Shown here: positions 17,903 through 27,217 of the stretch, piece after piece
Position numbering within the stretch: position 1 is the first letter of the stretch
How the letters are laid out: every line of letters starts with the position of its first letter
Assembly: GCA_026129335.1 (NCBI GenBank)
Contig: JAHCIH010000007.1
Span: 1 to 64,000 of the forward strand
Origin: Anaerolineales bacterium
Lineage (GTDB): Bacteria; Chloroflexota; Anaerolineae; Anaerolineales; UBA11579
Direction: 5' to 3'
Length of the DNA stretch: 64,000 nucleotides
Notes under the pieces: generated by a model
Told to the model about the DNA's origin: nothing
Databases searched by the model: none
Seen by the model: the letters and a program-made list of their open reading frames with translations, nothing else
Made by a program: the position numbers and the translations under genes

Positions 17903-18769
17903 ATGACCAAAGCGCCTATTTTCTCTGCCTTGCTGCTCGTGTTGCTGGCTGCTTGCACTCCCGCCCCGGCAGCCACAGCCACCAGCACCGACTTTGCCCT
18001 CCCCCCGCTGCCCACCGCCGAGCCGAACCTGCCGCCACCGCAACCCAGCGCGATGCCCACCAGCCCGGAGAGTAGTCTGGAGGCGATTCTCATTTCGCTG
18101 CCGGGCTTCGGCTCGCGGCTGGTCTCCCCGGTCACGGTGCAGGGGCAATCCCGCCCCACCTTCGAGCAGAACCTGGTGGTCGCCATCTACGGCGAGGAAG
18201 GCGAGGTGCTTGCCCTGCAGCCCACTACGATCCAGTCGCCGATGGGCGAGCCGGGCAACTTCAGCGCCCAGTTGGTCTTCACGGTGAGCCGTGAGCAGCC
18301 TGGCCGCGTTTCGGTCTACGAGACCAGCGCCATGGACGGCGGCATTGTGCACCTGGCCAGCGTGGAGGTCACCCTGCTGACCGGCGGCGAGGCGGCCATC
18401 CTGCCGGCGGCGTTCCACTTCGAGGTGATCAACATCACTGCCCCGGCCGCGTTGGGCCAGGTCTCCGGCGGGCAGATCGAGATCAGCGGCTTTTCAGATT
18501 ATTTCTTCGAATCCAGCCTTGGGTTGGCGCTGTGCGGCCCCGGCGGCGAGGGCGAGTCCGACGAGTTGTGCGGCACGCACGACAACATCCTCGCCCTCGG
18601 TGCGGCGATGATCAATTCGCCGGACATCGGGCAGCCCGGCCCGTTCAGCGGCCAGCTGAGCTACTCGGTCAGCGAGCCGACCCCGGCCCGTATCGTGGTC
18701 TTCGCCCAGTCCATGCGTGACGGCGGGCTGCTACACCTCAGCAGCATTCCTGTGACTCTGGTTCCATAA
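17903..18769 (+). CDS. Lipoprotein with two Gmad2-like Ig domains
   Basis: A 288-aa predicted lipoprotein. With the ATG at 17903 the signal peptide ends in the lipobox LLAAC, followed by a Pro/Thr/Ala linker. Two successive ~90-aa beta-rich domains resemble Gmad2, the immunoglobulin-like domain found with spore-germination and sporulation proteins. The first runs from about ISLPGFGSRLVSPVTVQGQ to SVEVTLL, the second from INITAPAALGQVSGGQIEIS to SIPVTLVP. Both end in a 'MDGG/MRDGG ... HLxSxxVTL' motif, showing internal duplication. It probably acts in the envelope as a binding or adhesion module. A CATAAT six bases before the ATG suggests a leaderless transcript. Confidence 0.72.
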   Translation: MTKAPIFSALLLVLLAACTPAPAATATSTDFALPPLPTAEPNLPPPQPSAMPTSPESSLEAILISLPGFGSRLVSPVTVQGQSRPTFEQNLVVAIYGEEGEVLALQPTTIQSPMGEPGNFSAQLVFTVSREQPGRVSVYETSAMDGGIVHLASVEVTLLTGGEAAILPAAFHFEVINITAPAALGQVSGGQIEISGFSDYFFESSLGLALCGPGGEGESDELCGTHDNILALGAAMINSPDIGQPGPFSGQLSYSVSEPTPARIVVFAQSMRDGGLLHLSSIPVTLVP

Positions 18770-18847
18770 ACCCCTGCCACACTGGTCTCTGGCGGCTGCG
18801 CACTTGCCTTTATAATTCGCCGCAACGTCTGAGGCCAGGAGGTGGCA

Positions 18848-20764
18848 ATGAACCCGACGATAGGCGACCGTTTCCGCTACCATTTCGACAACTTGATGGC
18901 CCGCGGCACGCCGGCGATGATCGGCATGCTGTTTGTGGCTTCCATGGTCATTGTGCTGCTGGCCGCCGCAATCATCTCCTTCGCTGGAATCGTCCAGGAC
19001 AGCGAGGCGGGCCAGCTCACCTTCGCTGAGGCCAGTTGGGACAGCCTGATACGCACCCTGGGCCTGGATGCGGACACGGTGGGCAGGCACAGCGGCGCCG
19101 GCTATCGCACCGTGATGCTACTGGTCAGCTTGGGCGGCGTGTTCATCGTCAGCGCCCTGGTTGGCGTGCTCAGCAGCGGCCTGGATGCGCGCATCGAAGC
19201 GCTGCGCAAGGGGCGTTCCCGCGTGCTGGAGAACAACCACACGCTGATCCTCGGCTGGTCTCCGCAGATTTTTGCCATCCTCAGCCAATTGCTGCTGGCC
19301 AATCAGAACCAGAGGAACGCAGCCATTGTTGTGCTGGCAGACAAAGACAAAGCGGAGATGGAGGATGAGATCCGCGAACGCGTGGACCTGGGCCAAAGCC
19401 GTACGAAGATCATCTGTCGCAATGGCAGGCCGATAGACCCTTCGGACATCGACATTGTCAACCCGCACGGCGCCAAGTCGATCATCATCCTGCCGCCCGA
19501 AGACGAAGACCCGGATGCAAAGATCATCAAAGTGGTGCTGGCGATCACCAACACGTCCCGCCGCCATTCCGAAGCCTATTGCATCAGCACACAGGTGCGT
19601 GAGGAAAAGAACCTCAGCGCGCTTCAGATGGCCTGCGCCAACGACCGCCTACAGGTGGTGCTGACCGGCGATTTGATCTCCCGCCTGGTGGCCCAGACCT
19701 CTTACCAATCCGGCCTCTATGTGGTCTACACAGAACTGATGGACTACGAGGGCGATGAGATTTACTTCAAAGAAGAACCCGCCCTAGTGGGCAAAACCTA
19801 CGGCGAAGCTTTGCTGGCTTACGAAGACTCCTGCGTGATGGGCCTGCACAAGGCCGAGAACTCCGCCATCCTGCTCAACCCGCCCATGGATACTCCCATC
19901 CAGCCGGGCGACCGCATCTTTGCCCTCTCGGAGGACGATGACACCATCCGCCTGGCAGAGCCTTCCAGCCTCGCACTGCAAACCGAGCTGATCCGCAGCG
20001 AGGCGCCGCGGGCTACCCGCCCACCGGCGAATTACCTGTTCCTGGGCTGGAACGACAATGGCGCCAGCATTTTACGCGAGCTGGACTACTACATCGCGCC
20101 CGGCTCGCGCGTCACCGTGGTGGCGGACCTGGACGAAGAGACCCTGCAATCCATTCGCGAACAAGGCGCCGGCCTCAGCAATCAGACCCTGCTGGTTCAG
20201 CAGGGCGACACCACAGACCGCGCCGTGTTGGACGAACTGGCGGTTAACAGTTACAACCACGCCGTCGTACTGGCCTACGCCCACCTGGGGGCCCAGGAAG
20301 CGGATGCGGCCACTCTGGTCACCCTGCTGCACCTGCGGGACATTGTGGAAAAGACGCAAGCCCAGATAAGCATCGTGAGCGAGTTCCTCGACCTGCGCAA
20401 CCGGGAGCTGGCTCGCTCCGTGAGGGTGGACGACTTCATCGTCAGCGAGCAGCTGATCAGCCTGATGATGGCCCAATACTCGGAAAACCCGGAGTTGTAT
20501 GAGGTCTTCACGGACATCTTCGACGCCGATGGGTCCGAGATTTACCTGAAGCCGGCCGCGGACTACGTGCAAGCCGGGGCGGCGGTGAACTTCTATACGG
20601 TGGTGGAGGCGGCGCGCCGCCGGGGTGAAACCGCGATCGGCTACCGCATCCTGGCGGAAACCGCGGACGCCGAAAAGAACTTCGGCGTTTACACCAACCC
20701 CAAGAAATCGGCTGCAATCACCTTCGGCGAGGCGGACAAGGTGATTGTGTTGGCGGAAGACTAG
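18848..20764 (+). CDS. CASTOR/POLLUX-like ion channel with NAD-binding regulatory domains
   Basis: A 638-aa protein resembling the plant CASTOR/POLLUX (DMI1) channel family and its bacterial homologues. Two N-terminal membrane helices (about 24-52 and 88-112) flank a pore-like segment (SWDSLIRTLGLDADTVG). A cytoplasmic region follows, with two TrkA-N/RCK-like Rossmann units: HTLILGWSPQIFAIL near 130 and NYLFLGWNDNGASIL near 395. Potassium-type TVGYG is absent, so the conducted ion is uncertain; Ca2+ has been discussed for the plant members. The ATG at 18848 has AGGAGG five bases upstream; the GTG at 18842 would overlap that site. A TATAAT lies at 18811-18816. Confidence 0.8.
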   Translation: MNPTIGDRFRYHFDNLMARGTPAMIGMLFVASMVIVLLAAAIISFAGIVQDSEAGQLTFAEASWDSLIRTLGLDADTVGRHSGAGYRTVMLLVSLGGVFIVSALVGVLSSGLDARIEALRKGRSRVLENNHTLILGWSPQIFAILSQLLLANQNQRNAAIVVLADKDKAEMEDEIRERVDLGQSRTKIICRNGRPIDPSDIDIVNPHGAKSIIILPPEDEDPDAKIIKVVLAITNTSRRHSEAYCISTQVREEKNLSALQMACANDRLQVVLTGDLISRLVAQTSYQSGLYVVYTELMDYEGDEIYFKEEPALVGKTYGEALLAYEDSCVMGLHKAENSAILLNPPMDTPIQPGDRIFALSEDDDTIRLAEPSSLALQTELIRSEAPRATRPPANYLFLGWNDNGASILRELDYYIAPGSRVTVVADLDEETLQSIREQGAGLSNQTLLVQQGDTTDRAVLDELAVNSYNHAVVLAYAHLGAQEADAATLVTLLHLRDIVEKTQAQISIVSEFLDLRNRELARSVRVDDFIVSEQLISLMMAQYSENPELYEVFTDIFDADGSEIYLKPAADYVQAGAAVNFYTVVEAARRRGETAIGYRILAETADAEKNFGVYTNPKKSAAITFGEADKVIVLAED

Positions 20765-20779
20765 CCGGGCAGGCTTTCC

Positions 20780-20923
20780 GTCGTTGCGAGGAGTAGCCAG
20801 TGCAGAGCGCTGGCAGCGACGAAGCAATTCGGTGGCAAACAAGCGAAAGCTAACAATACAGGTGGCAGGCAAACGAGATTGCCGCGCACGCAGGCCGTAA
20901 GCCGCCTGCGGCTTCGCAATGAC
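20780..20923. repeat. Dispersed palindromic (MITE/REP-like) repeat
   Basis: The element starts with GTCGTTGCGA and ends with TCGCAATGAC, an imperfect terminal inverted repeat, with internal GACGAAGCAAT and GAGATTGCCGCG. Related, shorter sequences occur in this window at 28311-28355 and 31694-31750. It fills most of the gap between the converging channel and coiled-coil genes. Confidence 0.65.
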
Positions 20924-20943
20924 ACGGCTCATAAAAGGGCAAC

Positions 20944-20976
20944 AAAAAGCGGCGGGCATGAGCCCGCCGCTTTTTT
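20944..20976. terminator. Bidirectional intrinsic terminator
   Basis: A perfect nine-base-pair stem (20949-20957 with 20962-20970, loop ATGA) has five A before it and six T after it, so it can end transcripts from both converging genes. Confidence 0.88.
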
Positions 20977-20998
20977 CTGTGCTTTTGAGGGGGAATTT

Positions 20999-21517
20999 TT
21001 ATCCCGAAGGGTCTTGCCTTTCCGGGGTGGCGCCATCTTCCGGCAGCGCGGCTGTCTGGCCGCGCTTCTCTTCCTGCTGCTGGATCACGGCGCGGATGCC
21101 GTTGCGCACCTGGTTGAGCACACGCTCCAGTTCCATCTCCAGGTTGGTCAGCACCTGCACCACGTAGTCGTCGGCCTCCTGGCGGGTGGCTTCGGCGTCC
21201 AGCTCGGCCTGGTGCAAGACCTCGCGGGCACGGCTCTCCGCCGAGGCCACAATGGAGTCGCGTTCCACTAGGCCCTGGCTCTTCTCCTTGGCCAGGTCCA
21301 GGGTGCGGCGGGCCTCCTCGGTGGCCTGGGCCAGCGTGCGGTCACGCTCGGCGATCAGCTTCTGAGCCTTCTTGACCTCATCGGGGATGGCCACGCGCAT
21401 CTGGTCGATCAGGTCGAGCATCTTGTCCTCATCCACGACCACGTTGTTGGTCAGCGGGATGGGACGGCTCTGGTTGAAGAGCTCTTCAAGGCGGTCTATT
21501 AATTGAAGGATGTCCAT
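20999..21517 (-). CDS. DivIVA/SepIVA-like coiled-coil protein
   Basis: A 172-aa, mostly helical, highly charged protein. The first ~40 residues include RPIPLTNNVVVDEDKMLDLIDQMR; a long coiled coil then spans about 50-150 (AQKLIAERDRTLAQATEEAR onward), and the acidic/polar tail is probably disordered. There is no membrane segment. This resembles small DivIVA-type or ATP-synthase-b-like coiled-coil proteins that sit near coaD in several Gram-positive-like lineages and help place cell-wall synthesis. It lies 129 bases downstream of coaD. The family call is from composition and pattern only. Confidence 0.6.
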   Translation of the reverse strand: MDILQLIDRLEELFNQSRPIPLTNNVVVDEDKMLDLIDQMRVAIPDEVKKAQKLIAERDRTLAQATEEARRTLDLAKEKSQGLVERDSIVASAESRAREVLHQAELDAEATRQEADDYVVQVLTNLEMELERVLNQVRNGIRAVIQQQEEKRGQTAALPEDGATPERQDPSG

Positions 21518-21646
21518 AGTTTCACTATTAAACGGCCGGAGCCGCTGTTTGTTTCAGGTGCAAGAACAATACCAGCCTGGCGGATTCCGGAAGTTACAAA
21601 GCTTATACACAAACCGCCCTACAGTCAACCGGCTGGGCCGGGCAAT

Positions 21647-22174
21647 CTAATCGCGCGGCGGACTGGCCACGTACTCCGCTTCCCCGTTCTTTTTAATGTC
21701 TGCAAAGCGCTTGTCCAGAGCCTTTTTGACATGCGGCGGTACCATGCCGCTCACATCGCCGCCCAGCGAGGCGACTTCGCGCACCGTGGTGGACGACAGA
21801 AAGGAGTGCTCTTTGCTGGTGATCAGCGAGACGGTCTCGATGTCGGGGGCCAGCTGGCGGTTGGCCAGCGCCATGCGGAATTCGTACTCGAAGTCCGAAA
21901 GCACGCGCAGGCCGCGCACGATCACCCCGACGCTGATCTCGCGGGCGAACTCCACCGTGAGGCCCTGGTAAGTAACCACCTTGATCTTGGGCTCCTGTTT
22001 GAAGGCTACCTGGACCAGTTCCAGGCGGGTCTCGGTAGGGAAGAGCAGCGATTTTTGCGGCATGGCGTAGACGGCCACGACCACCTCATCGAAAATATGC
22101 GCCGCCCGCAAAGCGATGTCGATGTGGCCGTTGTGGATCGGGTCGAAAGTGGCCGGGAACAGGGCACGGATCAT
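21647..22174 (-). CDS. coaD: Phosphopantetheine adenylyltransferase
   Basis: A 175-aa cytoplasmic enzyme of coenzyme A synthesis that joins 4'-phosphopantetheine to ATP, giving dephospho-CoA. The nucleotidyltransferase signature is ALFPATFDPIHNGHIDIALR (HxGH motif HNGH), followed by VRGLRVLSDFEYEF and the C-terminal SFLSSTTVREVASLGGDVSG. Length is close to the family norm of ~160 plus a short tail. Its ATG overlaps the recG stop by one base (TAATG), so it is translationally coupled to recG. Confidence 0.96.
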   Translation of the reverse strand: MIRALFPATFDPIHNGHIDIALRAAHIFDEVVVAVYAMPQKSLLFPTETRLELVQVAFKQEPKIKVVTYQGLTVEFAREISVGVIVRGLRVLSDFEYEFRMALANRQLAPDIETVSLITSKEHSFLSSTTVREVASLGGDVSGMVPPHVKKALDKRFADIKKNGEAEYVASPPRD

Positions 22175-24654
22175 TAGCTAAGGTCTCCCTTGCCGTCGCT
22201 GAGGTATTGTTTGACCGCCGCGGCCAGCGCCGCGTGCGCGGGCTGGCTGAGGTCGGGGTCACCCGCCAGCAGGTCTTCGGCGTGACGGCGGGCTTTGTCG
22301 ATCAGCCTGGCATCGGTCAGCGAGGCCAGGCGGAAATCCAGGAAGCCGGACTGCTGCTTGCCCAGGAATTGCCCCGGGCCGCGCTGCTCCAAATCCTTCT
22401 GTGCAAGCATAAAGCCGTCGTTGCTTTCCAGCAAGGCTTTCAGGCGCTCATTTTCGGCGCTGTGCCCCCCCGTGGGCACCAGGATGCAATAGGATTGCTC
22501 GCCGCCGCGCCCCACCCGGCCGCGCAGCTGGTGCAGCTGCGCCAGGCCGAAGTGGTCGGCGCCCTCGATGAGCATCACCGTGGCATTGGGCACGTCCACG
22601 CCCACTTCGACCACGGTGGTGCAGACCAGGACCTGCACCTTGCCATCCCGCAGGGCGGCCATGGCCTTTTCCTTCTCGTCGGCGGCCATGCGCCCGTGCA
22701 GCAAGCCCAGCTTCAAGTCCGGGAAGACCTCGGCTTTGAGGCGCTTCTCCTCCACCACGGCGGCCTTGCGCTCGTCGGGCTCGCTGTCGACGTCTTCTTC
22801 GCCTTCAATCAACGGATAGACGATGAAGGCCTGCCGCCCGGCGGCTACTTCGCGGCGGATGAGATCGTAAGCGCGCCCGCGCTCGCCGGGCAGCATGAGC
22901 TGCGTATCCACCTCACGGCGGCCCGGCGGTAGTTCGGCAATCACGCTGAGGTCCAGGTCGCCATACAGCGTCAGCGAGAGCGAGCGCGGGATGGGCGTGG
23001 CGGTCATCACCAGCAGGTGCGGGTTGTCGCCCTTGGCGCGCAGCTTGGCGCGCTGGCCCACGCCGAAGCGGTGTTGCTCGTCGATGACGATGAGTTCGAG
23101 TTGGTCGAAGAGGATCGGGTCCTGGATCAGCGCCTGCGTGCCGACGACGACCTTGATGCTGCCATCTCCGAGGCCCTGGCGGATCTCTTGTTTCTCCGCC
23201 TCGGGCGTGGCGCCGATGATCAGGCGCAGTTCGCCCGGCTGCAGGCCGCCGGGGCTAACCAGCAGGCGGGTGAGCGTGGCGTAGTGCTGCTCGGCGAGGA
23301 TGCTGGTGGGCGCCATCAGGGCGGCCTGGGCGCCTTGGGCGGCCACCAGCGCCATGCACAGCGCGGCGACCACCGTCTTGCCCGAGCCGACATCGCCCTG
23401 CAGCAGACGGTTCATCGGCCGCCCTGAGTCCAGGTCTCGCAGCAAATCGTCCAGCGCAGCCGCCTGGGCGGCGGTGAGCGCAAAAGGCAGGGCGACCTTT
23501 TGCGCTTCCAGCCAGCCATCCGCTGCGGCGAAACGCCGGGCGGTCTGGCCCTGCCAGGCCGCTTTTTGCAGCAACACGGCGAGCTGCATGAGCAGCAGTT
23601 CGTCAAAGGCCAGGCGGGTGCGGGCAGCCCGCAGGCTCTCGGGGTTGTCCGGGAAGTGCACCTGCAGCAGCGCCTCGGGCAGCGGGCGCACTTCGGCGGT
23701 TGCCACCAGGGCCGCCGGCAGCGGGTCGGGCACCCTCGGCGCCCAATAGCTCACCACGCGCTTCATTACCCCGCGCAGCCAACGTTGGCCCAGGTCGGCG
23801 GCCAGTGGGTATACCGGTACGATGCGGTTGGTGTGCAATTGCTCCTTATCGGCCAGCTCCCACTCGGGGCTGCTCATCGTCAGCCGACCCATGTATTGGT
23901 CCACTTGCCCGGAGAGCACCACCTGCGCGCCCACGCTGAGGTTGCGGGCCATCCAGGGCTGGTTGAACCAGCTCACCCGCAGGGCGGCGGTGCCGTCGTC
24001 CACCAGGGCTTCGACGATGCTGCGCCGCCCGCCCTTGACCGGGCGGTTGCTCAGCGATTTCACCGTGCCCATCACGGTGACGTGCTGGCCGTAGAGCAGG
24101 CTGACGATATCGCTGAGTTGACTGTAGTCTTCGTAACGCCGCGGGAAATGGTAGAGCATGTCGCCCAAAGTGGCGATGCCCAGCTTCTCGAGGCGGGTGG
24201 CGTTCACATCGCCCACGCCGTAGAGCACCGTGGCCGGCGCGTCCAGCGCGGCCGGCTCGCCCTCCACCCGCGGGCGGGCGGGGGCCGCCCGGCGGCGGGT
24301 CGTTGCCGGTTTGGCTTTGGCTTCCGGTTCGGGCGGGGGCGGCGCCTTGGGCACCGCGGCGGGCCGCCGCGGCGCGGCGGGTTTGCCATTGTTGGGGAAG
24401 GGCCCCAACTCGGCTTCCACCCGCCGCCACACTTCAATGAGCGCTTTCTGGCGTTCGACGGGGGTCAGTTGGGCATAGTTGTGCAGGCGGGTCTGGATGG
24501 CGGTGAGCAGCTCGTCGCCCACGCCCTCGGCGCGGGCCTCGGCCTGCCAATTCTGCAGAGCCTTGGGCAGGCCGCCCACCACGGCGCGGTTGTCGTAACT
24601 GCGCTCCGCTTCAAGCCGGAAGAACTTCTTCAGCTTGAGGATGGAAGCCTTCAT
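22174..24654 (-). CDS. recG: ATP-dependent DNA helicase RecG
   Basis: An 826-aa replication-fork remodelling helicase, longer than the usual ~690 because of an N-terminal extension of about 150 residues with an Ala/Pro/Arg-rich linker. The OB-fold wedge domain starts near LYGVGDVNATRLEKLGI. Helicase motifs: I as LLQGDVGSGKT, Ia as ALMAPTSILAEQHY, II as VIDEQHRFGV (DEQH), III as VMTATPIPRSL, and C-terminal motifs VGVDVPNATVMLIEGADHFGL and QLRGRVGRGGEQSYC. A TACAAT (24661-24666, minus strand) lies six bases before the ATG, so recG has its own promoter within the operon. Confidence 0.97.
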   Translation of the reverse strand: MKASILKLKKFFRLEAERSYDNRAVVGGLPKALQNWQAEARAEGVGDELLTAIQTRLHNYAQLTPVERQKALIEVWRRVEAELGPFPNNGKPAAPRRPAAVPKAPPPPEPEAKAKPATTRRRAAPARPRVEGEPAALDAPATVLYGVGDVNATRLEKLGIATLGDMLYHFPRRYEDYSQLSDIVSLLYGQHVTVMGTVKSLSNRPVKGGRRSIVEALVDDGTAALRVSWFNQPWMARNLSVGAQVVLSGQVDQYMGRLTMSSPEWELADKEQLHTNRIVPVYPLAADLGQRWLRGVMKRVVSYWAPRVPDPLPAALVATAEVRPLPEALLQVHFPDNPESLRAARTRLAFDELLLMQLAVLLQKAAWQGQTARRFAAADGWLEAQKVALPFALTAAQAAALDDLLRDLDSGRPMNRLLQGDVGSGKTVVAALCMALVAAQGAQAALMAPTSILAEQHYATLTRLLVSPGGLQPGELRLIIGATPEAEKQEIRQGLGDGSIKVVVGTQALIQDPILFDQLELIVIDEQHRFGVGQRAKLRAKGDNPHLLVMTATPIPRSLSLTLYGDLDLSVIAELPPGRREVDTQLMLPGERGRAYDLIRREVAAGRQAFIVYPLIEGEEDVDSEPDERKAAVVEEKRLKAEVFPDLKLGLLHGRMAADEKEKAMAALRDGKVQVLVCTTVVEVGVDVPNATVMLIEGADHFGLAQLHQLRGRVGRGGEQSYCILVPTGGHSAENERLKALLESNDGFMLAQKDLEQRGPGQFLGKQQSGFLDFRLASLTDARLIDKARRHAEDLLAGDPDLSQPAHAALAAAVKQYLSDGKGDLS

Positions 24655-24680
24655 CGCGTTATTGTATCAATAGGGTCAGG

Positions 24681-25514
24681 CTAACGTTCCAGGGCGAAGA
24701 TGCCCAGGCTGTGCGGGCCGATGAAGCTGGCCACTGGCGCGTTGATGGTCTGCTCGCTGATCGGCAGCTGGCCGCGCTCCTCCAACAGGCGTTCGCGCAG
24801 GGCTCGGGTCTCCTGCTCGAAGGCGGGTACACCCTGCATCAAGGCGACATGCTCCAGGTCTTCGAATTCGGAGAGGAACTCATGGAGCACATCCACCAGG
24901 TGGCGGGGGTTGCGCGCTTTTTGCGAGGGCACCAACTCGCCTTCTTCGAGCGTGTAGATTTGGGTGACGCGCAAGTATTCGCCCACCAGCGCCTGCGAGG
25001 GGTTGATCTCACCGCTGCGCTGCAGATAGCTCAGGCCGGGGATGCACAGCAGGCCATAGATGCGCGGGGCCATGTTGCGGGCGTGCAGGTCCAGTTCCGC
25101 CAGGCCGAGGCCGGCCTCGGCGGCCTCGGCGGCGGCCTGCACCACCAGGCCGAGGCCCAGCGCCAGCGTGCCGCTGTCGATCACACGCACCGCCAGGCTG
25201 CCGTGCAGGTTGGCGGCGGCTTCGGCAGCCGCGGTTGCCAGCGGGCTGAAGCGCTCAGCGTGCAGGATGGCCAGCACGCCATCGTAATGAGAACCCAGCT
25301 TGCGGAAGAAGGCTTCGAAGTCCGCCGTGCTGGCCGCGGCCAGCTGCGGAGCCGGCGCGCCTTTCAGCGAGGCGGGGAAGTCGGCGGCTTTGAGCCGCTC
25401 CGCCCCCGGCTCACCCTGCCAGGCCGCGGGTAGCAGGTGCACCCGTTCCCGGCCGGTGAAGACAGGGTTGGGGAACAGCGTGCTGCTGTCGCTGACAATG
25501 CCGATCGAGGCCAT
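24681..25514 (-). CDS. DegV family fatty-acid-binding protein (FakB-like)
   Basis: A 277-aa DegV-fold protein. The N-terminal IGIVSDSSTLFP matches the DegV start motif that binds the fatty-acid carboxylate, and LAVRVIDSGTLALGLGLVVQAAAEAAEAG is the second conserved block. In the fatty acid kinase system FakB presents a bound fatty acid to FakA for phosphorylation; the acyl-phosphate then feeds phospholipid synthesis. The gene directly abuts fakA (stop and start adjacent, TAAATG), a strong functional link. The middle section is more divergent than in Firmicute FakB proteins. Confidence 0.85.
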   Translation of the reverse strand: MASIGIVSDSSTLFPNPVFTGRERVHLLPAAWQGEPGAERLKAADFPASLKGAPAPQLAAASTADFEAFFRKLGSHYDGVLAILHAERFSPLATAAAEAAANLHGSLAVRVIDSGTLALGLGLVVQAAAEAAEAGLGLAELDLHARNMAPRIYGLLCIPGLSYLQRSGEINPSQALVGEYLRVTQIYTLEEGELVPSQKARNPRHLVDVLHEFLSEFEDLEHVALMQGVPAFEQETRALRERLLEERGQLPISEQTINAPVASFIGPHSLGIFALER

Positions 25515-27203
25515 TTATTCGAGTGAAAAGATGAATTGATAATGCGGCTGGCCGCCGGGCTGCACTTCGACTTCCAGGTCGCTGAAGGTCGCGCGGATCT
25601 TGTCGGCCATGTTCGCTGCATCGGCAGGGCTGATGTCTTCGCCGTGGAAAAGCACCAAAATCTCGGACTTGTCAGCGCCCATCTTGGAGAGCAGCTCCAG
25701 GCAGGCGTTATCCAGGTCGCCGTTCGAGACGGTCAACTTGCCGTTGTGCAGGCCGATGATCTCGCCGATCTTGACCTTCACGCCGTCGATCTCGGCGTTG
25801 CGGCTGGCGGTGGTGATCTCGCCGGTTTGCACCTCGGCCATGGCCTCTTCCATCTGCCTGGCCACCGCCTCTACATCGCCGTCCGGGTTGTGGCGCAGCA
25901 CGGCGGCGAGGCCCTCAGGCAGGCTGCGGCTGGGCACCACCACCGCCTTCTTGACGGTCACTTCGGTGGCCGCCTTGGCCGCCATGAGGATGTTCTTGTT
26001 GTTGGGCAGAATGATGACTTTGTCGGTGGGCAGGTTCTCGAACGCGGCCAACAGGTCGGCGGTGCTGGGGTTCATCGTTTGGCCGCCTTCCACAATGGCC
26101 GCCGCGCCCAGTTCGGCGAACTGGCGGGCGAAGCCGGCGCCGGGGGCCACCACCACCAGGGCGATCTGGCCGGGTTCCACCGGGTTGAGCTTGATCGCCG
26201 CCTCGGCGGCCTTGCCGGTGATCTCGTCCATCTGGGCCATCAGGTTCTCGATGGCCACATTGGTCACCGTGCCGAGGCCCATGGTGTAGTTGATCGGGTC
26301 ATAGAGCTTGTCTGTGGGCACGTGGATGTGCATGCGGTACATGCCATCGCCCTCACCCACCTGGATGGACGTGCCCATCGTCTCCAGCTCGCCGTAGAAC
26401 GCCTGCAGGTCCAGGTCGCCGCTGGGGCGGAAGTCCACCACCACTTCGTAATCCTGGCCTTCTTCCACCGCGTCCAGGCTGCTCTCCAGGTTCATCGCCG
26501 AGATGGGGGTGGCCTGGGTCTCGGCGGTATGCAGCTGCTGGCCTTCCACCCAGCGCAGCATGCCTTCCATCAGCAGGCTGATGCCTTTGCCGCCCGAGTC
26601 GACCACGCCGGCTTCTTTGAGGATCGGCAGCAAGTCGGGCGTGCGCTGCACGGAATCCTTGGAGGCTTGCAGCACGCGGCGCAGCAGCATGATCGGGTCG
26701 TCGCCCGCCGCGGCGCCTTCCTCGGCGGCGGCGGCCATGTCCTTGACCACGGTGAGAATGGTGCCTTCCACGGGACGGACCACGCCTTTGTAGGCGGTGT
26801 CACGCGCCGAGACGAACGCAGCAGCCAAATCCTGCGAGGTCAGTGAGGATTTGCCCTGCACCGAGACAGCGAAGCCGCGCCACACCTGCGAAAGGATCAC
26901 GCCGGAGTTGCCGCGGGCGCCCATCAGTGCGCCCTGCGCCAGGGCGCCGAGCATCTCATCGGCTTTGTCTTCGGAGACCTTTTCCATTTCTTCCACGGCG
27001 GATTTCATCGTCAGCGTCATGTTGGTGCCGGTGTCGCCGTCGGGCACGGGGAAGACGTTCAGCGCGTTGACGGTCTGCTTGTTGGCCTCCAGCCAGGAAT
27101 AGCCCGCCTGGGCCAGGCGCTTGACCGCTTTGCCGTTCACCGGGAACTGCTGCAAAGCGAAGATGCGGGTCTCGCGCAGGGGGGACTTGTCGACCTCTGT
27201 CAT
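25515..27203 (-). CDS. fakA: Fatty acid kinase catalytic subunit (DAK2/DhaL domain)
   Basis: A 562-aa protein of the YloV/FakA family. The N-terminal DAK2 kinase domain carries the Mg-ATP binding motif NVFPVPDGDTGTNMTLT (about residues 48-64) and GARGNSGVILSQVWRGF. The middle and C-terminal domains follow the family pattern, with KGISLLMEGM and the FakB-contact and LPNNKNI-type segments. It phosphorylates fatty acids held by a DegV/FakB protein, here the next gene. The Asp23-like gene 14 bases upstream is the usual partner in Firmicutes and Chloroflexota. Confidence 0.95.
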   Translation of the reverse strand: MTEVDKSPLRETRIFALQQFPVNGKAVKRLAQAGYSWLEANKQTVNALNVFPVPDGDTGTNMTLTMKSAVEEMEKVSEDKADEMLGALAQGALMGARGNSGVILSQVWRGFAVSVQGKSSLTSQDLAAAFVSARDTAYKGVVRPVEGTILTVVKDMAAAAEEGAAAGDDPIMLLRRVLQASKDSVQRTPDLLPILKEAGVVDSGGKGISLLMEGMLRWVEGQQLHTAETQATPISAMNLESSLDAVEEGQDYEVVVDFRPSGDLDLQAFYGELETMGTSIQVGEGDGMYRMHIHVPTDKLYDPINYTMGLGTVTNVAIENLMAQMDEITGKAAEAAIKLNPVEPGQIALVVVAPGAGFARQFAELGAAAIVEGGQTMNPSTADLLAAFENLPTDKVIILPNNKNILMAAKAATEVTVKKAVVVPSRSLPEGLAAVLRHNPDGDVEAVARQMEEAMAEVQTGEITTASRNAEIDGVKVKIGEIIGLHNGKLTVSNGDLDNACLELLSKMGADKSEILVLFHGEDISPADAANMADKIRATFSDLEVEVQPGGQPHYQFIFSLE

Positions 27204-27217
27204 GATGGCTCCGAAAA

